A DNA stretch of 55,070 bases, from NCBI GenBank assembly GCA_027491435.1, contig JAOZFG010000037.1:1-55070 (forward strand), in the 5' to 3' direction. Of the stretch, positions 6,784 through 14,951 are shown piece after piece. How positions within the stretch are numbered: the first letter of the stretch is position 1; each line of letters opens with the position of its first letter. A program made the translations under genes and the position numbers. Origin of the DNA: Thermoproteota archaeon. Lineage in GTDB: Archaea > Korarchaeota > Korarchaeia > Korarchaeales > Korarchaeaceae. The notes under the pieces were generated by a model, which ran no database searches, was not told where the DNA came from, and worked only from the letters and a program-made list of their open reading frames with translations.

Positions 6784-8146
6784 GCTGTCTAAATTTCTTG
6801 AGGGTTTCATAGTCCGGCCTGTCGCAGGTCCTGTTGTAGGGCCAGTTCACCACTTGGTATGGGGAGGAATCCATCAGCGGAAGCCTTCCTAGGGTTAAGG
6901 CCTCCACGTAGAACACCATGAACTTGGAAAGGTTTACCTTGAGCTCGGCCACGTAGTGATCGCCTTCAGGCCTCATGGGCACGGCCGCCCACCTTTCATC
7001 CCCATCGTTCCAAGCCGGGTTAGAGCTGGTCCCCACCACCAGTCTAACCTCCTGGGCTCCCTTCACCCAAGCTTGGACCTTCAAGTTTCCGTCCTTCAAC
7101 TCATGGGTGACTTTGAGCACTTTAGGCCACCTGTCCAACAAATCATTGTAGTAGAGGGCAGCTATCAGGAGGGAGGCCTCGTTAACCCTCCAGCCGGGCC
7201 TCTTCCTGACGTACCTGAACTCAACCCCCTTCCTCTCCAACTCGCTCAGGAAGTTATTCTCCGCCAGCAGTGGAAAGTACTTGGCATCGTGCCATTCAGA
7301 CAAGTCCACCTCCCCCAAAATAAGCAGAAATTTGGCCCTCAACCTGTCCAGCTCGGACATCACGTCCCTGATCCTGGTAGTTGAGTTCAAGGCCATCAGG
7401 ACGTCGGGGTGAGGGTAGTAGCTCGCTAGAGCCCATTGCTTGTGAGGGTTCTTGCAGCCCCACTCCCTTATAGCCTCCGCTAGGAAGTCCTGAAAGCTCT
7501 CCATCCTGAAGTTCCCGGGAATTGCCACCTCAACCCTATCGTCGTGGAGGGCGGTCAGCCATGCGGCGTATCCCTCCTTAGACTTTCCTGCGACGCCTAC
7601 AGTGCCCACTTTGAGCCCCTCTCTGGAGGCTATTTCAAGTCCCAGGGTTATGGCCTTGCTCATGACCTCCCCCAGCCACTTGCCGAAATTGCCCCTGCCA
7701 GAAGTTGCCGTCAACAGGCTGAACCTCATGAGCTCGCCCCTGTCCCTGAAGCCCAAAGTCTTCCAGTCCGCTTCTTCCTCCCCGTAGAAAAGGAGGATAG
7801 TTGACGTGTCCTTGGCGACCTTAGCCAGCTCGTTTAATTTCAGGGATTTCACCACCCTCTCCGTGTGAGCAGCGTAAACCAGGAGCTTCTTCGCCCCCTT
7901 AGGGACTATCACCCTAACCAGGTACTTGGTCTTGAGGTCGTAGGGTTTAGCGGTACCGTTCTCAAGCCTGTAACCCCTGTAAACTCCCGGGCTCCACTCC
8001 AGCTCGTACACCTTAACGTCTCCGTACAACCTAACGTCTTGTCTTAGCACTTCCCCCTTAGGCCTAACGGCCTGAAGGGCTTGCCACATGACAACTGCTA
8101 AAATTAGTACGGTGGCGGTGGCCAGGACTAACTTCACCCACCTCAA
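6770..8146 (-). CDS. PqaA-like membrane-anchored alpha/beta hydrolase
   Basis: A 458-residue protein with a single N-terminal membrane segment (residues 5-25) and an outward-facing alpha/beta hydrolase domain. The order of features (VRVIVP, the W-GEVMSKAITLGLE helix, the VAGKSKEGYAAWL nucleophile elbow with Ser189, LLILGEVD) and the C-terminal beta domain match the PhoPQ-activated pathogenicity-related protein family (PF10142), known mainly from enterobacteria and Dictyostelium. No substrate is established for that family. The start is TTG at 8146. It lies convergent to the Fur gene and alone on its strand. The family assignment is moderately sure and the function unknown. Confidence 0.65.
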   Translation of the reverse strand: MRWVKLVLATATVLILAVVMWQALQAVRPKGEVLRQDVRLYGDVKVYELEWSPGVYRGYRLENGTAKPYDLKTKYLVRVIVPKGAKKLLVYAAHTERVVKSLKLNELAKVAKDTSTILLFYGEEEADWKTLGFRDRGELMRFSLLTATSGRGNFGKWLGEVMSKAITLGLEIASREGLKVGTVGVAGKSKEGYAAWLTALHDDRVEVAIPGNFRMESFQDFLAEAIREWGCKNPHKQWALASYYPHPDVLMALNSTTRIRDVMSELDRLRAKFLLILGEVDLSEWHDAKYFPLLAENNFLSELERKGVEFRYVRKRPGWRVNEASLLIAALYYNDLLDRWPKVLKVTHELKDGNLKVQAWVKGAQEVRLVVGTSSNPAWNDGDERWAAVPMRPEGDHYVAELKVNLSKFMVFYVEALTLGRLPLMDSSPYQVVNWPYNRTCDRPDYETLKKFRQLTQP

Positions 8147-8192
8147 GGGAGCACCCGGGGATGGACCAGCCAGAGCTTTAATTACTGCTAAC

Positions 8193-8231
8193 CTTTATAT
8201 ATGCATGATATGTATTACATAGGTGATTTGT
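8193..8231 (+). promoter_or_regulatory. TATA box, possible operator and GGTGAT site of the RHH gene
   Basis: CTTTATATATGC at about 8193-8204 is a strong TATA box 29 bases before the ATG at 8232. Just downstream ATGCATGATATGTATTACAT (8201-8220) has imperfect dyad symmetry and could be the regulator's own operator. AGGTGAT at 8221-8227 is the ribosome site that selects the ATG at 8232. Confidence 0.45.
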
Positions 8232-8708
8232 ATGACAGAAGTGAAGGAGGTTGCTGAAGGCAAGAAGGACGTCACCATAAGGGGGTTAGACTCCGAACTT
8301 TACAGAAGAGCCAGCGAGATAGCTAAGAGGATGGGGGTGAGCGTTGGAGAGGTGTTCAACGAGGCCTTGAGGACTTTCATAGCTATCGTGGATGGAGTTA
8401 CATCTGCCTTCGAGCCCATAGCTCAAGGAATTGGCGGGGGGATAAGTAGGGTGATATCCAGGGAAACTGTGCCCATAGCAGGGCTCGACGAGTTGGAGGT
8501 TAACGATAGGGACTTTGAGGAACTAGGCAAAAAAGTGATATTCAGCGACATAGGTAGGCTGACCCTGAACGTGAGCAAGGAGAACTTCGAGAGGTACGTG
8601 GTCCTGATAAAGGAGTGCGAGGAGGTGGTAATTCCCCAGACGATCCCCAAGCTACTGGTCCTTTCTAGGGCCCGGGGGGTGAAGAGGCTCGTCCAGATGA
8701 ACAGGTGA
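8232..8708 (+). CDS. Ribbon-helix-helix regulator with C-terminal domain of unknown function
   Basis: The N-terminus (DVTIRGLDSELYRRASEIAKRMGVSVGEVFNEAL) is a ribbon-helix-helix DNA-binding domain over about residues 12-50. A glycine-rich linker follows, then a roughly 75-residue C-terminal domain (DELEVNDRDFEELGKKVIFSDI...) that I do not recognise; it lacks the NikR ACT-domain metal ligands. I prefer the ATG at 8232 over the in-frame GTG at 8223 because GGTGAT sits just before it. The promoter region has a weak dyad, suggesting autoregulation. It lies alone next to a decayed region, so its target genes may have been lost. Confidence 0.7.
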   Translation: MTEVKEVAEGKKDVTIRGLDSELYRRASEIAKRMGVSVGEVFNEALRTFIAIVDGVTSAFEPIAQGIGGGISRVISRETVPIAGLDELEVNDRDFEELGKKVIFSDIGRLTLNVSKENFERYVVLIKECEEVVIPQTIPKLLVLSRARGVKRLVQMNR

Positions 8709-8928
8709 TTTCTCGCGATCAATGAGCAATATTTGGCTAATGGGCCTTCCTTAAGCTCCTAAGAGCGAACCTATGAAGGTCCAGCTTGCTAGCAGGTAGC
8801 GCTGCTGAACGGGCTCATAAAAGTGAACACAGGCTGGGGAACACATCAATGGACCCGCGTTTGAAGATATACAATGCCTCCGGGAGCGACTAGAGGAGGC
8901 ATTTATGTTGGTAGGTGAAGGATAACCT
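8709..8928. other. Intergenic stretch between the RHH gene and the broken membrane gene
   Basis: No gene is seen. GCATTTATGTTGG near 8900 is weakly TATA-like and may have been the promoter of the broken gene downstream. Confidence 0.3.
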
Positions 8929-9726
8929 GTGAGGGCGTTCAAGGGATCTAGGAAGGGCTACGTTGCTGTCATTATAACTCTAAGTGTTTGTTCATATATA
9001 AGGGGAAAATATGTAGAGTTCAGGGCCTTCCTCTACTACTCGACCATCTTCACCTCCACATATGGATTGATCTTGATCTTAAAGCCGTTAGAGGGTTCAT
9101 CTCCAGGAGCTACTTCGGGGTTCTTTATGTCAATCTGATGTTGTCCTTCATCGCCGTTTTGCTGGCTTTACTGGATAAGACCTTTAAACGTCTAGCCTCA
9201 GTTAGGACCGAGTTAAGCGGCTTTGTGCTGCCCTCAACCATGATTACTGCTTTCAACCTCTCAGCTATCCTCTACACCACTGGCTGAAAGGAGTACCCCC
9301 TAGAAGTCATCTTCTCCAGGATAGGGAGCTCACCTTCAACATGAGGGTTCCCTGGTTCGGGGATGTGCCCGCCCCGTTACTGCCTCTGACAGCCATTGTA
9401 ATCTGGTCAATGAGCGGGCTCTTCTACTTCGCCTTGATACAGGCTTGAAATAAAGCCATGGGAAGGGAATTCCCTTAGTAATGTTGGTCACAGCCTGCTC
9501 TACAACGCCCCCTTAGTGACAGAGGAGTGGAAGCCAGATGACCTATGTTCCTGTGCTTCTATACCCGCTACTGGAAGACCAGAGACTAGCCGGGCTAGTG
9601 TGTAGCTACGTGATGATGTTCGAGCTCCCCGTGGCGGCAGCCTTCGCACAGGGCTATGGGGGAACAGGTTTTCTCACCATGAGCATTAGGCTACTAGTAG
9701 GGCTGACTTTCACCTTCACCCTGTAA
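8929..9726 (+). pseudogene. Remains of a multi-spanning membrane protein gene
   Basis: Hydrophobic pieces follow one another in different plus-strand frames: a piece with KGYVAVIITLSVCSYIRGK (from 8929), one with VNLMLSFIAVLLALLDKTFK ending near 9287, one with VPAPLLPLTAIVIWSMSGLF (about 9340-9446), and one with LAGLVCSYVMMFELPVAAAF ending at 9726. Each has the look of one or two membrane helices with short loops, and none makes a whole protein. The simplest reading is one ancestral membrane protein of perhaps 250 residues broken by several frameshifts. The family is not recognised; it stands next to the cytochrome b gene. Confidence 0.45.
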
Positions 9727-9739
9727 AAAAAGAAAGGAG

Positions 9740-10696
9740 TTATTCCTTTAAGGCTTCAGCCCAGCGGGGGTGTTCTTCCTCGATCCTCTTCAAGGGCAGC
9801 TTGCCAGTTATGAAGGTCAAGTCCATCGGGAACACCTTAGGCCTGAAATGCGTGTAGGCCAGGTGGACCATTATTATGAAGGTGACCGCCAACACCGCCT
9901 CCTTCACGTGCATTAGCCAGAGGACCCCTCCCATGAAGGCGTTCCCGTACAGCAGGATGAGCAGGCCCGGTATGCCGAGGACGGCCATTCCCCAGTAGAT
10001 GCCCCAGTACTCGAAGAGCTGCTCCGGATCGTACTTCCCGTGAGGCTCAGGTTTCACCTTTGAGCTGACAGTCCTGAGCAGGTCCTTGAAGAACGTCTTG
10101 AAGTACCTGAAGCTGTAGAACTCGAGCATCGGGTACCTCTCCCTGAGGCTTTTCCCGGACGCCAGGGTGAGGAGGCCCTCCACCAAGTACTGGAAGAAGT
10201 GTATTATCACGAGCACCCCCATGGCCAGCCCCGAGTAGACGTGGGCCGTTACGAAGGTTACCCTGTCGACGGGGAGGTTTAACTGCAGGGCGAAGCCCGT
10301 AATCGCGCACAAGGCGAAGGTTATCATGACCCACATGTGCTGTATCCTGTGCCACAGCCCCAGCTTCTGAATCCAGCGATCCCCCTTACCTTCCTCACTT
10401 CTGTAGTAGGCGCTCCACTTCCCGGCCTCTGACGCCTCTAGGGCGAAGTGACCGAGGACCCACCAGCTACCTATCACAGCTATTATCAGTATCAGGACGT
10501 CAAACGCTGGTCCCAGAAACTCCCTCCACCACTTCAGATCTGTTGGACTTGGGGAGCTGAGGGCTTTTATCAAGTGATCCCATCCTCCTGCTGAGAGGGG
10601 CTTAATTGCGAAGTGGTAGACCAATAGCCACCCTACAGCTACGGTAATTGCGGTGGCCACCAAGCTGCCTATCAAACGTCCGGTAGAGGCTCTCAA
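9740..10696 (-). CDS. Membrane cytochrome b (hydrogenase/formate dehydrogenase gamma-like)
   Basis: A 318-residue protein with about five or six membrane segments and histidines placed as in dihaem b-type cytochromes that connect periplasmic redox enzymes to quinone: WHRIQHMW, VTAHVYSG and VIIHFFQY in the middle segments, and LMHVKEAVL with VHLAYTHF near the C-terminus. The start is TTG at 10696, 9 bases after the upstream cytochrome c gene, with GGGATCT before it, so the two are co-transcribed. The pair probably moves electrons between the quinone pool and the outer-face cytochrome. The family is likely; exact haem number and partners are inferred. Confidence 0.8.
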   Translation of the reverse strand: MRASTGRLIGSLVATAITVAVGWLLVYHFAIKPLSAGGWDHLIKALSSPSPTDLKWWREFLGPAFDVLILIIAVIGSWWVLGHFALEASEAGKWSAYYRSEEGKGDRWIQKLGLWHRIQHMWVMITFALCAITGFALQLNLPVDRVTFVTAHVYSGLAMGVLVIIHFFQYLVEGLLTLASGKSLRERYPMLEFYSFRYFKTFFKDLLRTVSSKVKPEPHGKYDPEQLFEYWGIYWGMAVLGIPGLLILLYGNAFMGGVLWLMHVKEAVLAVTFIIMVHLAYTHFRPKVFPMDLTFITGKLPLKRIEEEHPRWAEALKE

Positions 10697-10705
10697 AGAG
10701 ATCCC

Positions 10706-11692
10706 CTAGCCCCTCTTCTTGGCATAAGACCAGAGCCCAGCTACCACGCCAATGGCCGCCGTGGCCCCAGCTCCACTCAGGACCAAGGAGTTATCGCCCT
10801 TTCCCTCTCCCTTTGAACCCAAAGTCACTATACTCGATGCGTGAGGCCTCATGTCCTTGTGGCAGCTCTCACAAACCATGAACCCCCTGGAGAACTGGCC
10901 TTCCTCGTAATTCTTGCCCTTGTAGTGGCACGTCCTGCACTCAGCAGTTGTGGGAGTCAAGGCGAACTTAAACGCCTCGTCCAACTTGCCCTTCAGGTCG
11001 GCGTTCAACAGCTCAACGGTCATGGCTGCCACATCTCCGGTAAGCCTTCCGCACCTCTCGGACCTCTCCTTGGATCCGCTAGCGTATCCTGAAGCTACAC
11101 ACCACCTGCTCACAGACACGTGACATAATACTGAATGGCTTACGCTCTTTGGGAGCACCTTGTCACTTTTGTACTTTTTCACCAGGAACTGGTGCTTAGA
11201 CGCAAGCTCATTGCTAATATCACTAGGAAACGGGAAGGTCTCATACCATCTGAACAGCCTTTGTCCCACTTTCTTGTAGTTATGAGTCACCATGTTTATG
11301 GCCAGGCCAGCCCCGTTCAGCGCCCCACAGAGGCTAGCCCAGCTAAAGGCTCCACCTCCACCGTATTTCATCATAACCAGAATTTCTTCTCCCTCTTCAA
11401 CGGCTTTCTTGACCTCATCAACAGAGGGCAAGGGAAGCAGGGTGTAAGGATAACCCACCTTCTCCTTTAGAGCTACCATTATGGCCCAGAAGGCACCTCC
11501 AGCGCATTCAAACGCGTAATATCCGAGATGACCTAACTTCCTGACGTATTCTGGGTCCAACTCCACGTAAGGCCAAGGTAGTTTCGGCACTTCTTCTTGA
11601 GCGGCCTTCACCTCTATTGGAGGGTTTAAGGCCGCCCCTACAGCTAAAAAAGCAAGTCCCTTAATGAAATCTCTCCTACTAAAATCCACCAT
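10706..11692 (-). CDS. Tat-exported split-Soret-like dihaem cytochrome c
   Basis: 328 residues: a twin-arginine signal (SRRDFIKGLAFLAVGAAL, 5-22), then a domain matching the C_GCAxxG/split-Soret cytochrome family (ECAGGAFWAIMVALKEKVGYPY, MMKYGGGGAFSWASLCGALNGA), a cysteine/histidine set LCHVSVSRWC (190-198) with Cys214, two CxxCH haem sites (252-256 and 274-278) and a C-terminal membrane anchor (303-324). It would be an outer-face electron carrier held on the membrane and coupled to the cytochrome b encoded 9 bases downstream. GGGGTGAT precedes the ATG. Split-Soret cytochromes are best known from Desulfovibrio, so this domain with a Tat signal and an anchor in an archaeon is unusual. Confidence 0.8.
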   Translation of the reverse strand: MVDFSRRDFIKGLAFLAVGAALNPPIEVKAAQEEVPKLPWPYVELDPEYVRKLGHLGYYAFECAGGAFWAIMVALKEKVGYPYTLLPLPSVDEVKKAVEEGEEILVMMKYGGGGAFSWASLCGALNGAGLAINMVTHNYKKVGQRLFRWYETFPFPSDISNELASKHQFLVKKYKSDKVLPKSVSHSVLCHVSVSRWCVASGYASGSKERSERCGRLTGDVAAMTVELLNADLKGKLDEAFKFALTPTTAECRTCHYKGKNYEEGQFSRGFMVCESCHKDMRPHASSIVTLGSKGEGKGDNSLVLSGAGATAAIGVVAGLWSYAKKRG

Positions 11693-12030
11693 GCCCTATC
11701 ATCACCCCATAGGCCCTCCCCGGGCCTCAATACTATTGTAATTAGAAAAAATATTTAAATGTTAAATTGATAAAATGACAGCTAGAATGGCCCCACGGGC
11801 CGCAAACCCAAACGACAGCTTTTAACTGTCGTTATATGAGGTCGAGCTTGGTTATCTCTTTACAGTAATAGTGAAAACACCTAATTAGCTGGTTTCAACC
11901 ACGAGAGTACACGGGTCATAAGCCTCCGTTATTCAAGTTATTCGTTTAACGTGAGTAATGATGCTAAATATTGCATTATAACTCGTGGGGTAGCGGTCCT
12001 CGGGACTACGCCAAAAAATGGAGGGGTACT
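11693..12030. other. Intergenic stretch with promoter of the cytochrome pair
   Basis: No gene is seen. The A/T-rich stretch 11740-11775 (minus-strand reading) probably holds the cytochrome promoter. The perfect hairpin at 11811-11833 is listed separately. Confidence 0.4.
11811..11833. promoter_or_regulatory. Perfect 8-bp inverted repeat AACGACAG...CTGTCGTT
   Basis: The arms AACGACAG and CTGTCGTT are separated by CTTTTAA. It lies about 120 bases upstream of the split-Soret cytochrome start. The arm core GACAGCT is repeated near 11777. It could be an operator of the cytochrome operon or a hairpin ending a transcript; no gene ends near it on the plus strand, which favours an operator. Confidence 0.4.
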
Positions 12031-12312
12031 TTACAGCAGTTGCTCAATTTCTTCCTTTCCCTTCTTGAGTTCTTCGACCTGTTCAGGGTCAACCCTTAAA
12101 AGCAGCTCTAGAAACTCGCCGACGTGGGTTTTCTCCTCCCTAGCTACGTCCAAAAATACCTCTTTAACATTTTCGTCCTCTACAGCGTTTGCTAGTTGGA
12201 CGTACAGGTTTATGGCATCTAATTCTGCTATGATTGCTAATCTAAGGGCTTGAGCAACCTCTAACTTGGATAACTTCTTGTCAGGTATGTTTAAGGGGTT
12301 CTCACTGAGCAT
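12031..12312 (-). CDS. Encapsulated-ferritin-like (EncFtn/rubrerythrin-like) protein
   Basis: A 93-residue helical protein with one ferritin-like half-bundle: AIIAELDAINLYVQLA carrying the metal Glu, and DVAREEKTHVGEFLELL carrying Glu-x-x-His, then the LRVDPEQVEELKKGKEEI tail seen in EncFtn-type proteins, which dimerise to form a diiron ferroxidase centre. Such proteins normally sit inside encapsulin shells; no encapsulin gene and no shell-targeting tail are visible here. AGGTGATCTC precedes the ATG. It probably oxidises and stores iron or handles peroxide, consistent with the superoxide reductase and Fur-like genes in the same window. Confidence 0.8.
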   Translation of the reverse strand: MLSENPLNIPDKKLSKLEVAQALRLAIIAELDAINLYVQLANAVEDENVKEVFLDVAREEKTHVGEFLELLLRVDPEQVEELKKGKEEIEQLL

Positions 12313-12546
12313 GAGATCACCTAGTTTGAGGGAAGGGCTAACTAATAACCCTCTCTACACGGAGTGACTTCACTAAAATGGACAGAATTTATTTCAAGAC
12401 GATATTTAAGCAACGAATGCCAGAACTTGAGTTTAGATAATCCCTGTATTAAATGAAGTTCTTGAGAAGACCTTGTTGAAGCTTGCAATCCTTTAATGAG
12501 TCCAACTGTGCAGAGACGTCCGCCCCCATAGCGTCAAGACTCAGGC
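12313..12546. other. Intergenic stretch between ferritin-like gene and decayed VapC
   Basis: It holds the ferritin-like gene's ribosome site at its left end (AGGTGATCTC read on the minus strand). I see no gene or clear repeat in the remainder. Confidence 0.35.
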
Positions 12547-13009
12547 TTAAGGCCTAACTTCAAGCCCTGGAACCCTCTTGAAGCCGCTGTCAAAGGTATA
12601 AACTGGTACGTTGAGCCTCAAAGCTACGGCAGCGAGTAACGCATCTGAAGTGAGGAGACCGTGCCTACATATCTCCACAGACCTCTTCCAGTCCTCCAAC
12701 GTGACCTGTTCGACCACCAACCCCTCATGTTCAGCACGTATTCCCTAAATCTATTTAAGACGCTTAAACACTCCTTCCTGAAGCGCTCGTCCCTGGAGAA
12801 CCTCCTCTTAAACCCCCAAAACTCGTCTCCCCTAACTCGCTTCCCTTAGCGAGCATTAACTTGAAGGCTACCTCCTCTAGGACGTGGGTCGTCACGTAAG
12901 CCTTTATAGCCCCGGTCTCAACGGAGCTTAGCAACGTTTCTGCCTCATCAGCCCTCTCCTCGTCGAACAACAGGTGTAAGAAGACAGATGAGTCGATAAG
13001 CAGGCTCAT
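12547..13009 (-). pseudogene. VapC PIN-domain toxin broken by two frameshifts
   Basis: Reading the minus strand from the ATG at 13009, MSLLIDSSVFLHLLFDE is a PIN N-terminus with its first Asp, and THVLEEVAFKLML carries the conserved Glu. Frame one is lost near 12830. A second frame continues with FWGFKRRFSRDERFRKE to about 12735, and a third resumes at about 12730 with VEQVTLEDWKRSVEICRHGLLTSDALLAAVAL and ends TFDSGFKRVPGLEVRP at 12547. The third part carries the C-terminal PIN aspartates (SDALLAA, TFDSGF). Together they make a complete PIN protein of about 150 residues, so the gene was whole recently. Confidence 0.75.
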
Positions 13010-13221
13010 CTGCCCACCTGGTACATCTCCTCCAATTCCTCCAGGCTCAACCTGGGCTTGATGATTCCCCTAACCTGTCTTGTCTCAAGACCTTCCTCAG
13101 AAAATGCCTTAGAGCTATTCTCACTAGCTCCGCTTTGCTGACTCCCAAGGATTTAGCCACCCTATCCAACTCCTTAGCCAACGAGTCGTCAAGCCTCACC
13201 AAAACTGGGATGACATCAATA
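13006..13221 (-). pseudogene. RHH antitoxin (VapB-like) with frameshift
   Basis: VIPVLVRLDDSLAKELDRVAKSLGVSKAELVRIAL is a ribbon-helix-helix domain typical of VapB antitoxins. The first frame ends in a foreign tail. The neighbouring frame gives a convincing antitoxin tail, VRGIIKPRLSLEELEEMYQVGR, whose TGA overlaps the toxin ATG (13006-13009), the usual coupling. A single-base shift near 13075 thus separates domain and tail. The start is unclear: no ATG is in frame, but an ATG at 13217 in another frame is well placed, which hints at a further shift at the N-terminus. Both partners of this pair are decayed. Confidence 0.65.
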
Positions 13222-13258
13222 ACTGATATCGCTATGTAATAAAAAAGATCAGGAGGGG

Positions 13259-13684
13259 TCAGCCCTTGCACTCCTCCGCGCACTGGCCTATTACCTTCAG
13301 GGAGTTGAACACTATAGCTAAGCCCCTCTGGACGTCTGGATCCCTTAGCCTGCTCAGCATACCCGTGAGGGTCACCCTATCCTCCTTTTCTATGGCGTCA
13401 GCCAGCTTCTCTAGGCATTCGGGGGCTCCCAGAAATGAAGCTGACCCTATAAGCTCGGCTATGGCTTTGACAGTTTCCTCCTTAACGAAGCCACGCTGCA
13501 AGGCCATCAAAGTGAACAGTAGGCCATAGAGGTCGTCAAGCATACCAGCCTCTGTGAAGAGCTCCAGCCTAGACAAGAGCTTGTCCATCTTGTTTAGGAA
13601 CTCCTCAAGCCTGTCGGCGTTATCCAGGAGCTTCTCCAACCTCTCAACCTTCTTGGGATCGGACAGAAGGTCTTCCAACTTCAT
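13259..13684 (-). CDS. DUF1641 family protein
   Basis: A 141-residue, mostly helical protein: LEDLLSDPKKVERLEKLLDNADRLEEFLNKMDKLLSRL, then GLLFTLMALQRGFVKEETVKAIAELIGSA and a Cys-containing C-terminus (QCAEECKG). It matches the DUF1641 proteins that occur beside sulfide:quinone oxidoreductase or formate dehydrogenase genes. Here it begins 12 bases after the SQR gene with AGGTGATCTT before its ATG, so it belongs to the same operon. It may be a small partner of the SQR at the membrane. No biochemical role is established that I can name. Confidence 0.8.
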   Translation of the reverse strand: MKLEDLLSDPKKVERLEKLLDNADRLEEFLNKMDKLLSRLELFTEAGMLDDLYGLLFTLMALQRGFVKEETVKAIAELIGSASFLGAPECLEKLADAIEKEDRVTLTGMLSRLRDPDVQRGLAIVFNSLKVIGQCAEECKG

Positions 13685-13696
13685 AAGATCACCTCC

Positions 13697-14836
13697 TCAA
13701 ATCATGCCCGTCAGGATGCATTTCCAGTACATCTTGTTCATGGCCAGCTTCATGGCGTGAAGCAGCCAGTTGGGTATCAGGCCGGGGGCCGTGCTGTTGT
13801 AGTAGTTAGATACCTGGGCTGAGGCCTTCCCGAAGCCAGTCTCTATGACGCAGAAGCTCTGTCCATCGAACATTTCCCTTATCCCTTCGCCGGTTATCTC
13901 CACCGCCAAATTGTTTGCTAGGGTTGCGGCCTGGAAGTGCGCTATAACTCCCGTCTTGGGGGTGGGCAACGCCGTGGCATCGCCTATGGCGAAGGCGTCG
14001 TCGTAACCCTGGACGTTTAGGAAGTGCTTGTCCACGGAAACCCAACCTTCATCGTCGCCTATACCTGACCTGAAGATCACGTCAGCCCCCTTCTGAGGCG
14101 GGGTTAGCACTAATATATCATACTCCAGGGAGTCGCCCTCCAGTGAGTTAACGACCTTTTTCTCGGCGTCTACGTAATCCACTGAGAAGAAGGTCACGGG
14201 CTCTATTCCCCTCCTCTTCATCTCCTCCTCAATCACCTCGTTCAGCAACTTAGGTCCATAAGGCCTGTCTATTGGGGAGATGTACTTCATCTCTATTCTG
14301 TCCCTAACTCCTCTCCTCCTGAAGAGCTCGTCTGCCAAGAAGGCCACTTCTAATGGGGCTACAGGGCATTTGTAAGCTAGACCGCCAATTCCCACTACGA
14401 CTTTGCCCTCCTTTATGCTGAACAGCTTCTCCCTCAACTTCATGGCAGCCTCAAAAGTCCAGATGTGGTCTGCTCCCTCCTTATACCCTGGAATTTCCTC
14501 ATAATTTATTGTAGAGCCGGTGGCTATCACCAAGTAGTCGTACCCCTTCTTGCTACCATCTTTGAGTGTCACCTCCCTGTTGTCCAGGTCTATCCTCTCC
14601 ACCTCAGCCTTGGTGAACTTCACGCCTTTCCTCAAAGTTGAGGGCCTCTTCCTAGAAATGTCCCCGGCTTCAGCCTCTCCAACGGCGACGAAAAGGTAGC
14701 CGGGTTGATACCAGTGAACGTCGCTCTTATCTATAACTTCTACCTCTACTTGATTAGCCGGGAGTTTCTTCACCAACCTGTTGGCAAGTATAGTACCCCC
14801 GTCCCCTCCTCCTACTATAAGCACCTTCCTAGGCAT
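13697..14836 (-). CDS. sqr: Sulfide:quinone oxidoreductase-like flavoprotein
   Basis: 379 residues: N-terminal FAD site VLIVGGGDGGTILANRL, the second dinucleotide block VVVGIGGLAYKCPVAPLE, the FAD-closing YDDAFAIGDATALPTPKT, and a C-terminal helical region (LLHAMKLAMNKMYWKC) suited to membrane contact. Two of the usual three SQR cysteines are visible, in YKCPVAPLE (about 167) and QSFCVIETG (about 340). The third, which follows the ATGS motif in classical enzymes, is absent, so this is a divergent SQR type or a relative acting on another sulfur species. It would oxidise sulfide and reduce quinone. It lies with dsrE, tusA and DUF1641 genes. Confidence 0.82.
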   Translation of the reverse strand: MPRKVLIVGGGDGGTILANRLVKKLPANQVEVEVIDKSDVHWYQPGYLFVAVGEAEAGDISRKRPSTLRKGVKFTKAEVERIDLDNREVTLKDGSKKGYDYLVIATGSTINYEEIPGYKEGADHIWTFEAAMKLREKLFSIKEGKVVVGIGGLAYKCPVAPLEVAFLADELFRRRGVRDRIEMKYISPIDRPYGPKLLNEVIEEEMKRRGIEPVTFFSVDYVDAEKKVVNSLEGDSLEYDILVLTPPQKGADVIFRSGIGDDEGWVSVDKHFLNVQGYDDAFAIGDATALPTPKTGVIAHFQAATLANNLAVEITGEGIREMFDGQSFCVIETGFGKASAQVSNYYNSTAPGLIPNWLLHAMKLAMNKMYWKCILTGMI

Positions 14837-14951
14837 GAGAACACCCCTTGGGTCTCGGCTCTTACTATCGTTTTACTTAAAAACAAACTTACTTTGACAT
14901 GAACGAATGGGTATATTTCAATATTACATGCGTCAAAAATAGAGGAAAGGA

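Noticed and set aside
7544-7804. Plus-strand open frame within the PqaA-like gene
   Set aside because: It is the shadow of a real gene on the opposite strand; composition has no protein family character and no ribosome site is present.
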